Shown here: in pieces, positions 34,089 through 41,758 of the stretch
Position numbering within the stretch: the first letter of the stretch is position 1
Layout of the letters: the number at the start of each line of letters is the position of its first letter
Source: Pseudomonadota bacterium
GTDB lineage: Bacteria > Desulfobacterota > Binatia > Binatales > Binataceae
Direction of reading: 5' to 3'
DNA: 64,000 nucleotides
NCBI GenBank assembly: GCA_021324885.1
Contig: JAJPIF010000014.1
Coordinates: forward strand, 62,001-126,000
Made by a program: the position numbers and the translations under genes
The notes under the pieces: model-generated
Seen by the model: only the letters and a program-made list of their open reading frames with translations
Databases searched by the model: none
Told to the model about the DNA's origin: nothing

Positions 34089-36959
34089 CTACGATTGGTT
34101 AAGCAGTTGCGCCAGATGGATTGGGCGGCGGCCAGGGCAGAAATGCGCGATTTGCGAACGGCAGGAAAAGCCGTCGCTGACCACGATTGTATCGGGTCGG
34201 GCAGCGCGGACCGCGGGAAGCAGCACGCGCTCGCCGATTGCGCGGGAGACTTCGTAGTGTTCCGCGTTATAGCCGAACGGACCGGCCATCCCGCAGCATC
34301 CTGAGTCCGGCGTCTGCAGTTCCAATCCCGAAATTCGCTTCAGGATCGCGATCTCGTTATCCAGTCCGGCGATCGCCTTCTGATGGCAATGGCCATGGAG
34401 CAGCACGGCGCGCCCGGACAGAGCGGGCAGGACGATTGCGTCCGCTTCGCGCGCCAGGAATTCGTCCAGCATCAGGCTTGATTGGGCGATTTTCGCGGGC
34501 CGCCGATCCTTCGGAAACAGCGCTGGCAGCTCGTCGCGAAACGTCAGCACGCAACTGGGTTCGAGTCCGACGATGCTCCGGCCAGCATCGACCAACGGAG
34601 TCAGCGTGTCCATTATCCGGGTCAGCCAGCGCCTTGCCAGATCGAGCATCCCCTGGTCGAAAAGAGGGCGGCCGCAACAGAGATCCACGGGGGGAAGCTC
34701 GATATCAAAGCCGCAGCGCTCCAGCAGCTCTACCGCGGCCCGTCCGACGTCGGGGTCGAAGAAGTTGGTGAAGGTGTCGGGGAACAGGACCACTTTGCGC
34801 CCGCGCACGGCGCTCGCTGATCGACGGTAAAACCAGGTACGAAAGGGCTGGGCGGCAAACGCCGGCAGCTTGCGGTCGGGATGAATCCCGAAAAGCCTGC
34901 GCATGATGGATTGTGCCATATTCAGCCGCATCAGGCGGTTGACCGCAGCGGGCGCGAATTGCGCGAGCGCGCCAGCCTGATGGATGCGGCCGAAGAGCTG
35001 AGCCGAAAGCGGCCGGCGATGGCGCTGGTAGTAATGCGACAGGAACTCCGCTTTGTAAGTTGCCATGTCCACACCAGCCGGACATTCACGCTTGCATCCT
35101 TTGCAGGCCAGGCACAGGTCCAGCGCGTCGTAGAGCGCGTCATCGGCCGGCTTGCCGTGAAGGAAATTCCCCGTGAGCGCCTCGAACAGCAGATGGGCGC
35201 GCCCGCGCGTGGAATGCGCTTCCTCGCGCGTCGCCATGTATGAAGGGCACATGGTGCCGCCGTCGGTGCGGCGGCATTTGCCAATCCCGACGCATCGCGA
35301 GGCTGCTCCCGCAAAACCATGGTCGGCGCTGAAATCGAAATTGGTTTGCCGGCTTTTCAGTCGGCCGTTTCGACTATGCTGCGGGGAAGCGGCCAGACGC
35401 AGATGAGCGTCGAGAGCGTCGGGGGCGACGATCACGCCCGGATTCATGCGATTGTCGGGATCGAAGATGCGTTTGAATTCCGCGAAGGCCTCGATCAATT
35501 CAGGCGGGAAGATCTTCGGCAGCAGTTCGGAGCGCGCCCGTCCGTCGCCATGCTCGCCGGACAGCGAACCGCCGAACTCGGCGACCAGATCAGCGATGTC
35601 CTCCACCGAATGGCGAAACTGGCGCACGCCATCTGGCGTGGAAAAATCGAAATTGATCCGGCAATGGACGCATCCGTCGCCAAAATGGCCATAGAAGGTG
35701 GCGGCCTCAAGCCGATGTGCGGCCAGCAAGCTGTCGAAACGGCGCAGGAATCCGCCCAGTTTTTCCGGCGCAACGGCGGTGTCTTCGGCGCCCGGCCAGG
35801 TGCGCGGACGGCCGGCGATAACGGCGCTGGCGCCCAGTCCCGACTCGCGCAATTCCCACACGGCGGCCTGTTCGCGCTCATCGCTGAACAATTTGCAGGT
35901 CGGGCGCACCGGGAATCGCTCGGCCGCGCGGGCCAGCTCCGCCGCGCGCCCGCGCGCCTGCTCCGCGGTGTCGGCGCCGAATTCGACCATCAGGTAGCCG
36001 CCGCCCGGTGGAAGCCTCCGCTCGACTTCCGATCCGCCCACCTTCATCCGGCACAATTCGACCAGGCGTTGGTCGAATCCCTCCAGCGCCTGCGGACGAT
36101 GCTCGAGGATCAATGGCACCTGGTCCGCCGCTTCGAACATCCCCTTGAATCCCATTACCAGCAGCGCGCGATAGCGCGGACGCGGCACCAACCGCACCGT
36201 CGCGGATTGAGTGATGGCCAGCGTGCCTTCGGACCCCACCAGGGCGCGGGCGACGTTGAAGCCGTTTTCGGGCAGGAGCTGGTCGAGGTTATAGCCGGAA
36301 ACGCGGCGCGGAATACGGGGAAATCCGGCGCGAATCGCCTCGCCGTAGCGCTCTGGCAAAGCCTTCAAGCGCGAGAAGATCAACTGCGATCGTTCTTCCG
36401 CAGCGCCGGCCTCCGTGCCGGCGTCCAACCGCAGTCGGGTGCCATCATAAAGCAGCGCGTCGAGCCCGATCAGATTGTCAACCGTCTTGCCCCATTGGAC
36501 CGAATGGGCGCCGCAGGAATTGTTGCCGATCATACCGCCCAGGCAGCATCGATTTTTGGTCGTCGGATCGGGCGCGAACTGAAGGTCGAATTTGGCGGCG
36601 GCCTGGTTGAGCTGCGTCAACACGACGCCGGGCTCGACGACCGCTGTCCGCGCTTCGGGATCGATTTTCACAATCGAGTTGAGGTACTTGGAAAAGTCCA
36701 GGACCAGCGCGGCATTGCAGGTCTGACCGCCCAGCGAGGTGCCGCCGCCACGCGCTAAAATCGGTATCTGGTTGTCGCGCGCCAACGCGAGTGCGGCGCC
36801 GACGTCGCCCTCGTGCCGGGGTATGACGACGCCGAGCGGGATCAGGCGATAGTTGGAGGCGTCGGTGGAGTACAGCGCGCGGCTGCCCTCATCAAAGCGG
36901 ACCTCGCCCTCAACGCGGCGCCGCAGCTCATCCTGAAAGACTGGGAGAGAGACTTTCAC
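34089..36959 (-). CDS. Fused FAD-linked oxidase and iron-sulfur protein (GlcD-GlcF / D-lactate dehydrogenase type)
   Basis: 956 residues that join what are two subunits in glycolate oxidase. The N-terminal PCMH FAD-binding domain has ILARGGGTSLGGQTCNAAL and GGMIGNNSCGAHS, followed by an FAD-oxidase C-terminal domain (ending about 520 with LSGEHGDGRARSELLP). Two 4Fe-4S motifs come next (CVGIGKC with CPSY, and CLACKGCKRECP), then two CCG domains (VDLCCGRPLFDQG; HCHQKA with SGCCGMAGPFGY). Enzymes with this layout oxidise D-2-hydroxyacids such as D-lactate, glycolate or D-2-hydroxyglutarate at the membrane. The start is GTG. A zinc dehydrogenase gene lies 51 bp upstream. Confidence 0.92.
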   Translation of the reverse strand: MKVSLPVFQDELRRRVEGEVRFDEGSRALYSTDASNYRLIPLGVVIPRHEGDVGAALALARDNQIPILARGGGTSLGGQTCNAALVLDFSKYLNSIVKIDPEARTAVVEPGVVLTQLNQAAAKFDLQFAPDPTTKNRCCLGGMIGNNSCGAHSVQWGKTVDNLIGLDALLYDGTRLRLDAGTEAGAAEERSQLIFSRLKALPERYGEAIRAGFPRIPRRVSGYNLDQLLPENGFNVARALVGSEGTLAITQSATVRLVPRPRYRALLVMGFKGMFEAADQVPLILEHRPQALEGFDQRLVELCRMKVGGSEVERRLPPGGGYLMVEFGADTAEQARGRAAELARAAERFPVRPTCKLFSDEREQAAVWELRESGLGASAVIAGRPRTWPGAEDTAVAPEKLGGFLRRFDSLLAAHRLEAATFYGHFGDGCVHCRINFDFSTPDGVRQFRHSVEDIADLVAEFGGSLSGEHGDGRARSELLPKIFPPELIEAFAEFKRIFDPDNRMNPGVIVAPDALDAHLRLAASPQHSRNGRLKSRQTNFDFSADHGFAGAASRCVGIGKCRRTDGGTMCPSYMATREEAHSTRGRAHLLFEALTGNFLHGKPADDALYDALDLCLACKGCKRECPAGVDMATYKAEFLSHYYQRHRRPLSAQLFGRIHQAGALAQFAPAAVNRLMRLNMAQSIMRRLFGIHPDRKLPAFAAQPFRTWFYRRSASAVRGRKVVLFPDTFTNFFDPDVGRAAVELLERCGFDIELPPVDLCCGRPLFDQGMLDLARRWLTRIMDTLTPLVDAGRSIVGLEPSCVLTFRDELPALFPKDRRPAKIAQSSLMLDEFLAREADAIVLPALSGRAVLLHGHCHQKAIAGLDNEIAILKRISGLELQTPDSGCCGMAGPFGYNAEHYEVSRAIGERVLLPAVRAARPDTIVVSDGFSCRSQIAHFCPGRRPIHLAQLLNQS

Positions 36960-36965
36960 CTCAAT

Positions 36966-36986
36966 TCTCTCCCTTTGAGGGAGAGA
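36966..36986. repeat. Perfect inverted repeat between two oxidoreductase genes
   Basis: TCTCTCCCT at 36966-36974 is matched by AGGGAGAGA at 36978-36986 with a three-base spacer. It sits in the 51-bp gap between the zinc dehydrogenase gene and the fused oxidase gene. It may be an operator, an mRNA hairpin that separates expression of the two genes, or one copy of a dispersed palindromic repeat. No T-run follows, so it is not a clear terminator. Confidence 0.6.
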
Positions 36987-37010
36987 GCGTTCAGCGCCCG
37001 CTGCGCGGAC

Positions 37011-38051
37011 TCACGCCGGGTTGATCGCGATCTTTCCCATCACCTCGTTGCGTTCCATTATTTCCTGCGCCCTGCCAAGTTCCTTGAGCGGCAGCACCTT
37101 GCCGACCACCGGTTTGATCTGGCCGGACTCCACGAAGCGCAGGGCGTCGATCAGCTCCGCTTTGTTGCCCAGATGGGAGCCCAGGTAGTTCTGCTGCTTG
37201 TTCCACAGCAGGCGGATGTCCATGTGGGCGTCGAAGCCGGAGGTGGCGCCGCAGACGACGATAGTGCCGCCCCATTTCAGGCACTGCATCGAGATTGGCC
37301 AGGTGTCGGCGCCGGTATGCTCGAAGACGATGTCGGCGCGCTTGCCGCCGGTGAACTTGCGGACTTCCTTGAAAACATCCTGTTTGGTGCGATTGATCAC
37401 GAACTCGGCGCCCAGTTCGCTGCACATTTTCAGTTTGTCGTCGCCCGAAGCGACGGCGATGGGACGGGCGTTGAACAGCTTCGCCACCTGAATCGCCATG
37501 ATGCCCAGGCCACCGGCGGCGCCCCAGATCAGGACAAAGTCGCCGGCGCGGATTTTGGCCCGCGTCACCAGCATCCGCCACACCGTGACCAGCACCAGCG
37601 GCAGCGACGCGGCTTCTTCATGGCTAAGTTTGGCCGGCTTGGGCAGCACGTTGACGGCGGGAAGCTTGCAGAATTCGGCGTGACCGCCGTCGAGCGGACC
37701 GGTCTGGAAGCCCCAGATCTTGAAGTCTTTACAGAAGAATTCGTTGCCGGCGGTACACTGTTCGCATTCGCGGCACGACAGTCCGCAGTGGGAAATCACC
37801 TCGTCGCCCACCTTGACGTTGTGCACGCCGGGTCCGATTTCGGCGACCACACCGGAAACGTCGGACCCCGAAATGTGGGGTAGAATGATTTCCATGCCGG
37901 GCAGACCCCGACGCGCCCAGATATCGTTGTAGTTGCACGCAGAGGCCTTAACCTGGATCAGGACCTCGTTGTGACCGACCTTGGGACGTGGAGTTTCCTT
38001 GTATTGAAGAACCTCCGGTCCGCCATTTGCTTCGAAAATGACCGCCTTCAT
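37011..38051 (-). CDS. Zinc-binding MDR dehydrogenase (alcohol dehydrogenase/quinone oxidoreductase type)
   Basis: 346 residues of the medium-chain dehydrogenase family. The GroES-like domain carries a structural zinc loop with CRECEQCTAGNEFFC, and the Rossmann domain has WGAAGGLGIMAIQVA. The segment SACNYNDIWARRG resembles quinone reductase and crotonyl-CoA reductase relatives more than classical alcohol dehydrogenases. The usual catalytic-zinc triad is not obvious, so it may be an enoyl or quinone reductase. It is the first gene of a minus-strand unit with the fused GlcD-GlcF oxidase. Divergently, 339 bp away, the MaoC operon begins, so a functional link is possible. Confidence 0.82.
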   Translation of the reverse strand: MKAVIFEANGGPEVLQYKETPRPKVGHNEVLIQVKASACNYNDIWARRGLPGMEIILPHISGSDVSGVVAEIGPGVHNVKVGDEVISHCGLSCRECEQCTAGNEFFCKDFKIWGFQTGPLDGGHAEFCKLPAVNVLPKPAKLSHEEAASLPLVLVTVWRMLVTRAKIRAGDFVLIWGAAGGLGIMAIQVAKLFNARPIAVASGDDKLKMCSELGAEFVINRTKQDVFKEVRKFTGGKRADIVFEHTGADTWPISMQCLKWGGTIVVCGATSGFDAHMDIRLLWNKQQNYLGSHLGNKAELIDALRFVESGQIKPVVGKVLPLKELGRAQEIMERNEVMGKIAINPA

Positions 38052-38390
38052 ATCGTGATGCTCCGCTTGTGACGCAAAGTTTGCTTAAGAATCTTAAATC
38101 CGAAAGCTCAACATAGGTAGCCTTTTGTCGTTTTTTACACAACAGCCGCTCGGTCGCGCCGCCCGCTACCCACGCGGGTTCAGCCATACGCCGGGAGGGT
38201 CGGCCGCGGCGCCAGTTGATTGATCCAATGCAATTCCATAGAAATCAACCGGCTTGCGGCGCTTTTTCCATCCACCAGGCGCCTGGATGCTCTCCGGCCT
38301 GTAAAGCGCTGCGAGGTTGGCACGGATCGTCGCTGTGCGATGATATCCAGCAGTCGCACGGTCAATGAAAGACCGGCATAGTGGTATAAA
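38052..38390. other. Intergenic region between divergent units (339 bp)
   Basis: This gap separates the minus-strand zinc dehydrogenase unit from the plus-strand MaoC operon, so it must hold both promoters. The part near 38085-38145 is clearly more AT-rich than its surroundings, as a promoter would be. I could not fix a -35/-10 pair with confidence. Nothing coding is supported here; open frames crossing it on the minus strand are antisense to the MaoC gene. Confidence 0.5.
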
Positions 38391-38870
38391 ATGGCTGTCA
38401 GAAAAATCGAGCGGGGGCATTACTTCGAGGATTTCGAAGTCGGCCGCGTCTTCAAACATCATTGGGGCCGCACCATCAATGAAGGGGATAATTCCCTCTT
38501 CACCAGCGTGACGATGAATTTCAACCCGGTCTACTTCAACCGCGAGTACGCCCGCAGCCTGGGTTTCAACGATATCATCGTCAATCACATGCTGGTCCTG
38601 AACGTGGTTTTTGGGCTGTCAGTGGAAGACCTCAGCGAGCGCGCCATCGCGCACCTGGGATATGAGAAGGTGAAATTTCTGGGCACGGTCTATCCGGGCG
38701 ACACTCTGACTTCGCAATCGGAGGTGCTTTCCAAGCGCGACGCTTCGCGGCCCGATCGCGGAGTGGTCAGGTTCCGCACCAGCGGATTCAATCAGCGGGG
38801 CGAAAAGGTGCTCGAATACGAACGTCCCGTGTTGATTCGCAAACGCAATCCCGCGCCCGCCAAGGAGTGA
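38391..38870 (+). CDS. MaoC-family hydratase subunit 1 (CitE-linked type)
   Basis: 159 residues, a single hot-dog domain of the MaoC dehydratase family. The signature strand YFEDFEVGRVFKHHWGRTINEGDN and the active-site region FTSVTMNFNPVYFN are seen. In classical R-specific enoyl-CoA hydratases this region reads with Asp and His as catalytic residues; here the Asp position is Asn and the His position is Tyr, while NP is kept. Members linked to CitE-type lyases (for example itaconyl-CoA hydratase-like proteins) also have MN at this site. It overlaps the acyl-CoA dehydrogenase region (TGATG at 38868-38872) and heads a four-gene operon. Together with the second MaoC gene it may form a heterodimer. 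Confidence 0.88.
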   Translation: MAVRKIERGHYFEDFEVGRVFKHHWGRTINEGDNSLFTSVTMNFNPVYFNREYARSLGFNDIIVNHMLVLNVVFGLSVEDLSERAIAHLGYEKVKFLGTVYPGDTLTSQSEVLSKRDASRPDRGVVRFRTSGFNQRGEKVLEYERPVLIRKRNPAPAKE

Positions 38871-38875
38871 TGCAG

Positions 38876-40042
38876 ATGCCCGCCGTTACACCGGAACACG
38901 AGGAAATCCGCCGTTCGGTGCGCGAGTTTGTCGAGCATGAAGTGGCGCCGATCGCCAACGACCTCGACCGCCAGGAGGCCCAGATCCCCGAGCATATCAT
39001 CAGCAAGATGGCCGAACTGGGCTACTTCGGCATCATCTTCCCGCCCGAGGAGGGCGGGATGGGCCTGGACTACATCTCGATGGCGATCGTTACCGAGGAG
39101 TTGTCGCGGGGGTGGCTGTCAGTCGGATCGGTGATGACGCGCAATCTGATTACCGGCAGCCTGCTCCACAACAACGGTACTCCCGAGCAGAAGAAGAACA
39201 TCCTGCCGAAAATCGCGCGCGGCGAGGTAATGACGGCGGCGGCTTTCACGGAGCCCGACACCGGATCGGACACGGCGTCGCTCAAACTGCGCGCGGTCAG
39301 GCAGGGCGACGGCTATTTGCTCAAGGGCGCCAAGATGTGGTGCACCTTCGCCAATCGGGCCAATATCCTGACCGTGATGACGCGAACCGACCCCGACCTG
39401 TCCAAAAAGCATCGGGGGCTGTCCCTGATGTTGTTCGAGAAGACGCCCGGTGACGATTTCGCGCCGCCCCATCTGACCGGATCGCGCATCCCGACCATCG
39501 GCTATCACGGCATGAACAGCTATGCGCTGTCCTTCGACGACGCCTATGTTCCGGCGGGCAACCTGATCGGCGGCAAAGAAGGGCAGGGCTTCTACCAATT
39601 GATGACCACTTACGAAGCGGCGCGCATCCAGACTGCGGCGCGCGGCGTCGGGGTGGCGCAGGCGGCGTTGGAATGCGCAGTGAAATATGCCAAAGAGCGG
39701 ACGCAGTTCGGCGTTCCGATCGGCAACCACCAGGTGATCCGCCATAAGCTGGCGCACATGGCGGTCGAGATCGAAGCGGCGCGCCAACTCGCCTATTTTG
39801 CCGCGTCGCAAAAGGATACGGGCAAGCGCTGCGATTACGAGGCGGGACTGGCCAAGGTGTTCGCCGCCGAGATGGCGGAACGGGTCACGCGCGAGGCGAT
39901 GCAGGTACACGGCGGCTACGGCTATTCGATGGAGTTCAACGCGCAGCGCTTCTGGCGCGACGCGCGGGTGCTGTCGATCTTCGAGGGCACCAGCGAAATC
40001 CAGCTTGAAGTAATCGGCCGCCGCATCATGGAACAATCCTGA
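38876..40042 (+). CDS. Acyl-CoA dehydrogenase
   Basis: 388 residues, a standard acyl-CoA dehydrogenase. The conserved FTEPDTGSDTASLKLRA loop, the MWCTFANRA segment, the ERTQFGVPIGNHQ stretch, MQVHGGYGYS and the catalytic-base motif FEGTSEIQ (Glu in EGT) are all present. It should use FAD and electron-transfer flavoprotein to make a 2,3-enoyl-CoA. Flanking MaoC and CitE-like genes suggest a branched or dicarboxylic substrate, for example methylsuccinyl- or isovaleryl-type CoA, by analogy with other operons. The ATG at 38876 has an AAGGAG site eight bases upstream; an ATG at 38870 overlaps the MaoC stop and is the alternative. Confidence 0.9.
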   Translation: MPAVTPEHEEIRRSVREFVEHEVAPIANDLDRQEAQIPEHIISKMAELGYFGIIFPPEEGGMGLDYISMAIVTEELSRGWLSVGSVMTRNLITGSLLHNNGTPEQKKNILPKIARGEVMTAAAFTEPDTGSDTASLKLRAVRQGDGYLLKGAKMWCTFANRANILTVMTRTDPDLSKKHRGLSLMLFEKTPGDDFAPPHLTGSRIPTIGYHGMNSYALSFDDAYVPAGNLIGGKEGQGFYQLMTTYEAARIQTAARGVGVAQAALECAVKYAKERTQFGVPIGNHQVIRHKLAHMAVEIEAARQLAYFAASQKDTGKRCDYEAGLAKVFAAEMAERVTREAMQVHGGYGYSMEFNAQRFWRDARVLSIFEGTSEIQLEVIGRRIMEQS

Positions 40043-40059
40043 GGCCGGGAACGCAACCG

Positions 40060-40545
40060 ATGAGCATCACATCAGAGGGCAGCTATTTCGAAGACTTCAC
40101 CGTGGGCGACACGCTGATCCATCAGCGCGGCCGCACTATCACCGAGACCGACAACCACATGTTCACCTCACTGGTGATGAACACCGCGGAACTCCATTTC
40201 AATCAGAATTTGGTAGAGCGCGAGCCGGAAACCTATTTCAACGGGCGGCGCGTGGTGTATGGCGGAGTCGTGCTCGCCTTCGTGGTGGGTCTGGCCTCCG
40301 AGGACACCAGCGAAAATGCGATCGCCGAACTGGAAATGGACAACGGGCGCCATACCAATCCGGTCTTCCACGGCGACACGCTTTATGCCGAATCCACGGT
40401 TTTGGAAAAACGCGATTCGCACCGCCCCGACGCCGGAATTGTCAAGTTCAAGCTGGTGGGCAAGCGGCCCGACGGCACCGTCGTGGTTGAGATCGAGCGT
40501 TCGGTGCTGATCAAGCGCAAATCATATTTTCTTAAAAAATCCTGA
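40060..40545 (+). CDS. MaoC-family hydratase subunit 2
   Basis: 161 residues, a paralogue of the first MaoC gene in the operon (YFEDFTVGDTLIHQRGRTITETDN). At the active-site region it reads FTSLVMNTAELHFNQ, which keeps the histidine but has lost the NP pair, the reverse of its partner. A shared tail motif SVLIKRK matches PVLIRKR in subunit 1. Single-domain MaoC proteins work as homodimers or, in some actinobacterial systems, as heterodimers with one degenerate partner. It starts 17 bp after the acyl-CoA dehydrogenase and ends 12 bp before the CitE-like gene. Confidence 0.87.
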   Translation: MSITSEGSYFEDFTVGDTLIHQRGRTITETDNHMFTSLVMNTAELHFNQNLVEREPETYFNGRRVVYGGVVLAFVVGLASEDTSENAIAELEMDNGRHTNPVFHGDTLYAESTVLEKRDSHRPDAGIVKFKLVGKRPDGTVVVEIERSVLIKRKSYFLKKS

Positions 40546-40557
40546 GAGGCTCAGACG

Positions 40558-41595
40558 ATGTTTGTTCTCGACGGCGGCAAACGCTTTGTGATTCCACGCA
40601 CCGAGATGACCTATCCCGGCCATAACCTCAAGCTGCATCAGAACGCCGCCGATCCGGTCAAGGCGCCGGTTGATCATGTGATGGCGGATTTCGAGGACGC
40701 CTGCCCCTACGAATTCAAAGGCGAGAAAAGCCGCAAGGTGATGGTCGAGGCGCTCAACACGCTGGATTTCGGCAACAAGGTCGTCACCATCCGGCCCAAC
40801 AATATCCACTCCAGCTTCTTTAAGGGCGATATGGAGGCGGTGATGCTGGGCGCGCCCAACCGCTTCCACGGCATTATCCTGCCCAAAACGCGCGGGCCCG
40901 AGGAAATTGTCGCGGTCTCCAAACTGCTCGATGATCTCGAGAAGCGCGGCGGATGGAAATACAAAATCCAGATCGAATCGCTGATCGAGACTCCGCACGC
41001 GCTGATCAGGGCTTACGAGATCGCGAGCGCGTCGGAGCGGATGGCGGGGCTGATTTTCGGCATCGCCGATTTTGCCGCCAACCTCGGTATCCGCGAGATC
41101 GTCGAGGATCAGAACCGCAATTTCCACTATTGCAAACAGGCGGTGGTGGTGGCGGCTAAAGCGGCGGGTCTGCACGCGATCGACAACGTTTATCTGCGTC
41201 TGGTGCGCAAGGACGATCCGCCTGAGCGCGTGGCCGAAATCGAGCGCGGCCTGCGCGAAAAGAACATCGGCGCCGCCAATCTGGGGATGGACGGCACCTG
41301 GGTGATCCATCCGCAGCAGGCCGCGATCGCCAACGCCTGCTTCTCGCCCACGGCCGAGCAAATCGAGGAGGCCCGCCGCGTCGTCAAGCTCTACCATGAG
41401 AAAGGCGGCGGCTCGATGGCCGACCCGAAGACCGGCGATATGATCGACGAGGCCACGATCAAGATCGCGCTGATGGACCTCGCCAAGGGCGTCCAGATGG
41501 GCTTGGTATCGCAGGAAGAACTGGCCGACTGGTCCGCCCGCAGCCGCGAGATCACCGGCTACGACATCCTACAGTTGATGCGCCGCGTGCAGTAG
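40558..41595 (+). CDS. HpcH/HpaI-CitE family beta-hydroxyacyl-CoA lyase (malyl/citramalyl-CoA lyase type)
   Basis: 345 residues of the CitE-like aldolase family. Motifs include the acidic strand VMADFEDACPYEFKGEKS, the IRPNN arginine strand, the metal-binding glutamate in QIESLIETP, an aspartate in FGIADFAANLG, and the dimer region DGTWVIHPQQAAIANACFSP. The length and the C-terminal lid (about 290-345) match lyases that cleave malyl-CoA, methylmalyl-CoA or citramalyl-CoA to an acyl-CoA plus glyoxylate or pyruvate, rather than the shorter CitE of citrate lyase. As the last gene of the operon, it would act on the hydrated product of the MaoC step. Confidence 0.88.
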   Translation: MFVLDGGKRFVIPRTEMTYPGHNLKLHQNAADPVKAPVDHVMADFEDACPYEFKGEKSRKVMVEALNTLDFGNKVVTIRPNNIHSSFFKGDMEAVMLGAPNRFHGIILPKTRGPEEIVAVSKLLDDLEKRGGWKYKIQIESLIETPHALIRAYEIASASERMAGLIFGIADFAANLGIREIVEDQNRNFHYCKQAVVVAAKAAGLHAIDNVYLRLVRKDDPPERVAEIERGLREKNIGAANLGMDGTWVIHPQQAAIANACFSPTAEQIEEARRVVKLYHEKGGGSMADPKTGDMIDEATIKIALMDLAKGVQMGLVSQEELADWSARSREITGYDILQLMRRVQ

Positions 41596-41758
41596 CCGCC
41601 TCTGAAGGCGCAAAGTTGGATCGAGCAGGTTGCGGACAAACGATTTTCGGCGCTCTGCCAAGGGAGATCGCGCCCTTCCTGGCGCTCTCTTCGGGAGAGG
41701 CGGGGTTACGATCCTGTAGTGGAATGGAACAGCGGGTTAAGCCGCGGCGCCGTTATCG

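Noticed and set aside
35319-36758. 479-aa open frame on the plus strand
   Set aside because: It is antisense to the fused GlcD-GlcF oxidase and shows no domain.
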